Assembly: GCA_029260715.1 (NCBI GenBank)
Contig: JAJDCS010000044.1
Span: 1-64,000, forward strand
Source: Phycisphaeraceae bacterium
Lineage (GTDB): Bacteria; Planctomycetota; Phycisphaerae; Phycisphaerales; Phycisphaeraceae
Reading direction: 5' to 3'
DNA: 64,000 nt
In this document: positions 60,425 through 64,000 of the stretch, piece after piece
Layout of the letters: each line of letters begins with the position of its first letter
How positions within the stretch are numbered: the stretch's first letter is position 1
Made by a program: the position numbers and the translations under genes
Notes under the pieces: generated by a model
Databases searched by the model: none
Told to the model about the DNA's origin: nothing
What the model saw: only the letters and a program-made list of their open reading frames with translations

Positions 60425-62416
60425 ATGCCACCATCGCCGGAACATCGGTCTAGCCTCGGGCGGGTTCCTCAAGGGTATGCGGTGATCCCGGTCAGCGAGG
60501 ACCAGGCGGCGGCGTCTTTGCGCATCGGGGTGCTGGTGCGCCAAGAGCCGGACCCCGTGGCGGGGCACTTTGTGGTGTTGCGCGACACGGTCGATGCCCA
60601 GGTCTTCCTGGGCGCGGTCACGGACACCGTCGGACGCGTGACGCAGTGGGTGGAGGTGTGGGTCCAGAACCTGGCGGGTCTGACGCAGGTCGTCCCCGCG
60701 TACCTCGAAGCGTTATCCAACCACGCGTTGGACCAGCGGTGGAAAGAGCAAGCCGCCAGCTTCGCGCAACTCGACGAAGCGACCGTCATCCACACCGGCT
60801 GGGAAAGCCACCACCCCAAGCCGGTGTTTTTAGACCTGGACAAGAAGCAACCGATCCACCCGCTCGACGCCCAGTCGGGCGAGCATTGGGCGTTGTGCCA
60901 GGACGATGGGTTTTTAGAGCAGAAGAAACTGCCGGCTTACAGCACGTCGCTGCACCGTTATTTGTATCTGAAGGAGATGGGGGGTCAGTCGCCGGTTGTG
61001 ACGGTGACTGCTGATTCGCCCAGCAACGATAGCTGCTGGCCGATGTCGAAGCTGACCGACAGCCAGGGCGGGCGACTTGTGCCCCTGAACGCGGGCGGTG
61101 GGCTGATGATGGTGCGCCCGTTCGCGCCGATCGGGTTCGAAGCGTTTGTGGACCTGCTGGGCAGCGGGCAGTGGGACGGGATCCGCCACGGCAAGTCGGT
61201 GCTGGACTTGGGGCTTGGCGTCCAGTCGCTGCAGGGCACCGACGGCGACGGCGAGAAGCGGGCGTCGGACGGGTGGCTATTCTTGGGCGCATCGGGGCGG
61301 TGGAGCCGGCTGATTGAAACCATGCACCTGAAGCTGCGCCTGCTATCCGACACGATCGCCGCGGCCAGGGCCATCACCCAGCACACGCAGAAGCCGATCT
61401 TCAACCTGACCCCCGCCAGCTTCCGTGTGAGCTTGGGACAGCGGGGCAGTGAGCTGCCGTTTTTGTGGACCGCGAAGAACACGCTGGTTGATCCCGGCGT
61501 GGCGATTGCGTTGCCGCTTCAGACCAGCGACTACCGGTACTACATGCCCGGGCGTGGCGAGGCGGCTTCGATCTACCACCCGCAGACCGCCGGCCGGTCG
61601 GTGCAGGGGCAGGGGGCGCTACGCATTAGGGAAGTATTGGACAGCAGCGGGGGGGTGATCACGCTCGAAGGCACGCTGACCACGCAGGATAAGATCGCCC
61701 CGGCGCGTCACGACCTTGCTTGGCTGCGGCTGAACCTGGGGTCGGGGCGTACTGATTTGTACGCTCACCTGGACCGCGAGGCGGCGATGGCCGAGGGCGA
61801 GTGGCGGTTCCGCACGGTCAAGCAGAAGCTATCGAAAGAAGCGCAGGCGGCGCTCAAAGCGGCTGAGGGCGTGCCCATGCCCGACACGCCGTTCGAGATT
61901 GTGCCGCTGCTTAGCTCGCCGTGTGACATGTACGCGCTGGGCGTGTTGGCGGTGCGCACGCTCTTGGTGGATAACGAAACAAAGCTGTCGGTGGCGTTGG
62001 ACGAGGTGCTGAGCCTGGCCCGGCAGGTGGGGCAGGACCAAGACGCGTCCGCGGAATTGTCCGACCGGATCGAGGCTGTATTTAGTCAGGATGACCGGTG
62101 GGTCGGTTCGCTTGGGCCTCACCGCATGAGCCACGAGCCGCTGGAGCCTGCCGACGCGTTCGACGTGGTGCCACCCAAGCTGTGGTGGGACGTGCTGGCG
62201 ATGGTGGTGCGATTGTTCCCGGGGATGGCCGGCGACTGCCCGTGCCACGATTTCGGCGACGCGCCCCAAGGCGGTATCCACAAAATATACGAGCGGTCGC
62301 TTGGCGACCTAGGCTCTTTGATCTTGCGCACCAGGAGCTTGATTGTGATCGATTGGAGATTCAACCGCGAAGTCCATATGGTGTTGCGCAGGTTACAGGT
62401 GGGGCTGTCGTCGTAG
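60425..62416 (+). CDS. Large cytoplasmic protein with degenerate kinase-like domain
   Basis: 663 residues, no signal peptide or membrane span. The middle and C-terminus follow protein-kinase order but with altered catalytic residues: NLTPASFRV stands where DLKPxNILI is expected, LVDPGVAIAL where DFG is expected, and SSPCDMYALGVLAVRTLLV matches the sDvYalGvll helix. It is therefore a probable pseudokinase. The N-terminal 250 residues are unrecognised. First gene of a cluster with a lipoprotein and a second pseudokinase, all on plus. Confidence 0.65.
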   Translation: MPPSPEHRSSLGRVPQGYAVIPVSEDQAAASLRIGVLVRQEPDPVAGHFVVLRDTVDAQVFLGAVTDTVGRVTQWVEVWVQNLAGLTQVVPAYLEALSNHALDQRWKEQAASFAQLDEATVIHTGWESHHPKPVFLDLDKKQPIHPLDAQSGEHWALCQDDGFLEQKKLPAYSTSLHRYLYLKEMGGQSPVVTVTADSPSNDSCWPMSKLTDSQGGRLVPLNAGGGLMMVRPFAPIGFEAFVDLLGSGQWDGIRHGKSVLDLGLGVQSLQGTDGDGEKRASDGWLFLGASGRWSRLIETMHLKLRLLSDTIAAARAITQHTQKPIFNLTPASFRVSLGQRGSELPFLWTAKNTLVDPGVAIALPLQTSDYRYYMPGRGEAASIYHPQTAGRSVQGQGALRIREVLDSSGGVITLEGTLTTQDKIAPARHDLAWLRLNLGSGRTDLYAHLDREAAMAEGEWRFRTVKQKLSKEAQAALKAAEGVPMPDTPFEIVPLLSSPCDMYALGVLAVRTLLVDNETKLSVALDEVLSLARQVGQDQDASAELSDRIEAVFSQDDRWVGSLGPHRMSHEPLEPADAFDVVPPKLWWDVLAMVVRLFPGMAGDCPCHDFGDAPQGGIHKIYERSLGDLGSLILRTRSLIVIDWRFNREVHMVLRRLQVGLSS

Positions 62417-62504
62417 CCTGGTGTGTATTTAAAAGCCTGTTCGGAACGTTAAAACGCAATGGGGAAGAAAGAACAGGGTGGTGTATCAATCGAAAGGGTC
62501 TTCT

Positions 62505-63128
62505 ATGCATCGCAGATTTAATTTTGCTGTCGGGCTTACGGTTGTCCTGCTTTCGGTGATTGTGCTTGGTGGCTGCGGGGGAGGCAAGACGGTCGAGGGC
62601 TTTAAGAAGATCCGTTACGGCGGGTTGCTGCCCAGCGCGGCCAAGCCGTTCGACGTGGTGATTAAGCTCGATGAAGATAGCTGGCGTCGCGCGTACGGCG
62701 ATGTGCTGCCGTCTTTGGAGATCGACCTAGTCGGCATCAACGACGGCGAGAAGCCCACGTGGGAGAACTACCCGATCAACAAGTACTTCAGCCCCAACGA
62801 CCACTGGCGCCGCGACGCCGACCGGGTGACCAAGACCTTCACCACGAATGACCGGGAAACCAAGACATTCTCGCGTTACAACCCGATCTGGGGCGAGTGG
62901 ATCGGGCGGCCGACGATCCTCGGGGGCAGCGGCACGGGCAAGGGCGCCAAGTGGCTGTTTGTGATCGCCAACATCCCCGGCGGGCAGGACCAACCCGGCG
63001 CCCAGGACGCGAGGCGTGTGATCCTTCCGCTTAGCGGCAGTAGCTGGCCCATGGGCACCAAGGAAGTCGAGGTCGTGATCAAGAGCAGCATGATCGTCTG
63101 CACGACACCTACCAAGGACCAGAATTAA
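62505..63128 (+). CDS. Lipoprotein of unknown function
   Basis: 207 residues from ATG 62505; GAAAGGG lies upstream. A signal peptide ends in the lipobox-like VLGGC, so the mature protein should be lipid-anchored. The domain (KKIRYGGLLPSAAKPFDVVI, SLEIDLVGINDGEKPTWENY, PINKYFSPNDHWRRDADRVT) is beta-rich, and the sequence mentions aromatic residues in pairs but has no known motif. Conserved position between two kinase-like genes suggests it is the extracytoplasmic part of the system. Confidence 0.7.
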   Translation: MHRRFNFAVGLTVVLLSVIVLGGCGGGKTVEGFKKIRYGGLLPSAAKPFDVVIKLDEDSWRRAYGDVLPSLEIDLVGINDGEKPTWENYPINKYFSPNDHWRRDADRVTKTFTTNDRETKTFSRYNPIWGEWIGRPTILGGSGTGKGAKWLFVIANIPGGQDQPGAQDARRVILPLSGSSWPMGTKEVEVVIKSSMIVCTTPTKDQN

Positions 63129-63173
63129 TCGGGTCATTTTTGACAACGCCGAGCAATCACCCGGATCGACCTG

Positions 63174-64000
63174 ATGGCGAAGACTTACGGCAGCTACGAA
63201 GCGGTTCAAGAGCTGCATCGTGGCTGGCTGACCACGGTCTTTGGCGCTCGGCGCACTGACGCCGGGCCCGAGACGCGGTTCGCGGTCAAAGTGTTCGAGC
63301 CGCCGCCGGGCAGCCTCACCCCCGAGGTGCTCCAACAAGAGATAGAGTTTTTCTTGCAAGCCGCGAAGGACCAGCAGGCCCTGGCGGCGGGCGGCGCGGC
63401 GTATTTGTCGCCCATCCACGAATCCGCGGCGACCGCGGAAGGCGCGTACTACGCCACGGACCTGTACGAACGCCCGGCGGATCGGCTGATCGTCGGGCAC
63501 GTGAAGATCAACACGCACGCGCTGCACACCACCATCTCCTCGGTGATGAAGGGTTTGGTCCAGTGGCAGGAGGCCAACAGCAGGCCCCACGGCAACGTCA
63601 AGCCGACGAATGTGTTTTTAATTGAGGCGCAGTATGGCGTGCTGAGTCACGCGGTGCTGGCCGACCCGCTGGCGGCGGGCAAGCTCAAAGCAGGCAGCGG
63701 CCCGCACACCGACCTGCACGCGGTCGGCGAGTTGATCCACAAGCTGATCCTGCACAAGCCGTTCACCGAGTTGGGCGGTTGGCCCGTGCCCGAGTCGCCG
63801 CACTGGGCGCACCTGGGCAAGAAGGCAGACCCGTGGCGGGAACTGTGCAACAAACTGCTGGACCCGGACCTGGCCAAGCAGTGCCCCACGCTTCAAGAGC
63901 TGATCGAGCAGGAACTGCCGGGGCTGGCGGCGCCGCCAGCGAAGTCGGTTTCAAAAGTAGCGGTGGCCGCGGGTGTGCTGGCGGTGGCGGTGGCGGGGGG
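63174..64000 (+). CDS. Pseudokinase with membrane anchor, 3' end beyond window
   Basis: ATG 63174 opens a frame with no stop through position 64000 (275 codons visible). Kinase features: RFAVKVFEPPP (beta-3 Lys), then HGNVKPTNVFL in place of HRDLKPxN (catalytic Asp missing) and VLADPLAAG in place of DFG. A hydrophobic stretch (SKVAVAAGVLAVAVAG) begins a likely membrane helix at the window end. The missing catalytic Asp marks it as a pseudokinase. Separated from the lipoprotein by 45 bp, so cotranscribed. Confidence 0.72.
   Translation, partial: MAKTYGSYEAVQELHRGWLTTVFGARRTDAGPETRFAVKVFEPPPGSLTPEVLQQEIEFFLQAAKDQQALAAGGAAYLSPIHESAATAEGAYYATDLYERPADRLIVGHVKINTHALHTTISSVMKGLVQWQEANSRPHGNVKPTNVFLIEAQYGVLSHAVLADPLAAGKLKAGSGPHTDLHAVGELIHKLILHKPFTELGGWPVPESPHWAHLGKKADPWRELCNKLLDPDLAKQCPTLQELIEQELPGLAAPPAKSVSKVAVAAGVLAVAVAG

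Noticed and set aside
1-64000. tRNA, rRNA or CRISPR loci
   Set aside because: Scanned for T-loop-like GGTTCGA motifs, rRNA blocks and regularly spaced repeats; nothing convincing was found. A covariance-model scan would be needed to exclude a missed tRNA.

Overview
The window looks like a chromosomal stretch of a Gram-negative planctomycete, most likely of the Phycisphaerae. The call rests on high GC with intermixed GTG/TTG starts, many Sec-secreted proteins, a PEP-CTERM protein, a lipid A gene (lpxB), divergent protein-kinase folds, and several families of dispersed hairpin repeats. This is inference from content; no rRNA is present to confirm it. I saw no rRNA, tRNA, CRISPR array or convincing replication origin.

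Layout. 1-1017 is an insertion sequence with perfect 18-bp terminal inverted repeats and an IS4/IS5-type transposase. 1.2-6.3 kb carries small two-helix membrane proteins, a methyltransferase, RsgA, a PEP-CTERM protein, a cold-shock protein and two copies of a 36-residue lysine-rich gene, studded with GGGGYC-type palindromes. 6.35-8.73 kb is an AT-rich island of three unrecognised genes with HEPN-like and winged-helix-like features. 8.75-11.1 kb is groES, an extra 74-residue gene, and groEL, ending at a clear terminator; heptanucleotide repeats fill the leaders. 11.1-21.1 kb has degenerate receiver-like proteins, a TPR membrane protein, a frameshifted bioA, an EF-G paralogue, a histone H1-like gene and a metallopeptidase/ATP-grasp pair. 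21.4-32.8 kb has a transglutaminase-like protein, secreted FKBP, hydrolase, HspQ-like and WG-repeat proteins, a GGDEF-EAL sensor, nucleoside hydrolase, TrpB2 and an outer-membrane barrel. 32.9-43.2 kb groups ArfB with envelope and sugar enzymes (NamZ, GH13, GH20, serine hydrolase, cyclophilin, thioredoxin-like protein, YqeY, LpxB). 43.5-52.3 kb holds LuxR-type and HDOD-GGDEF regulators, an oxidoreductase, an acetyltransferase, RpiB, a large secreted protein and a 31-residue gene unit. 52.3-60.2 kb is housekeeping (mdh, ribH, nusB, ftsY, mutY, purF) interrupted by cloverleaf-like repeats and an orphan RelE-like toxin. 60.4-64 kb is a pseudokinase-lipoprotein-pseudokinase cluster that runs off the window.

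The best candidates for undescribed biology are the pseudokinase/lipoprotein cluster, the AT-rich 6.35-8.73 kb operon, the metallopeptidase/ATP-grasp pair, the duplicated 36-residue gene, and a heptamer repeat family that appears both in chaperonin leaders and at the frameshift in bioA.
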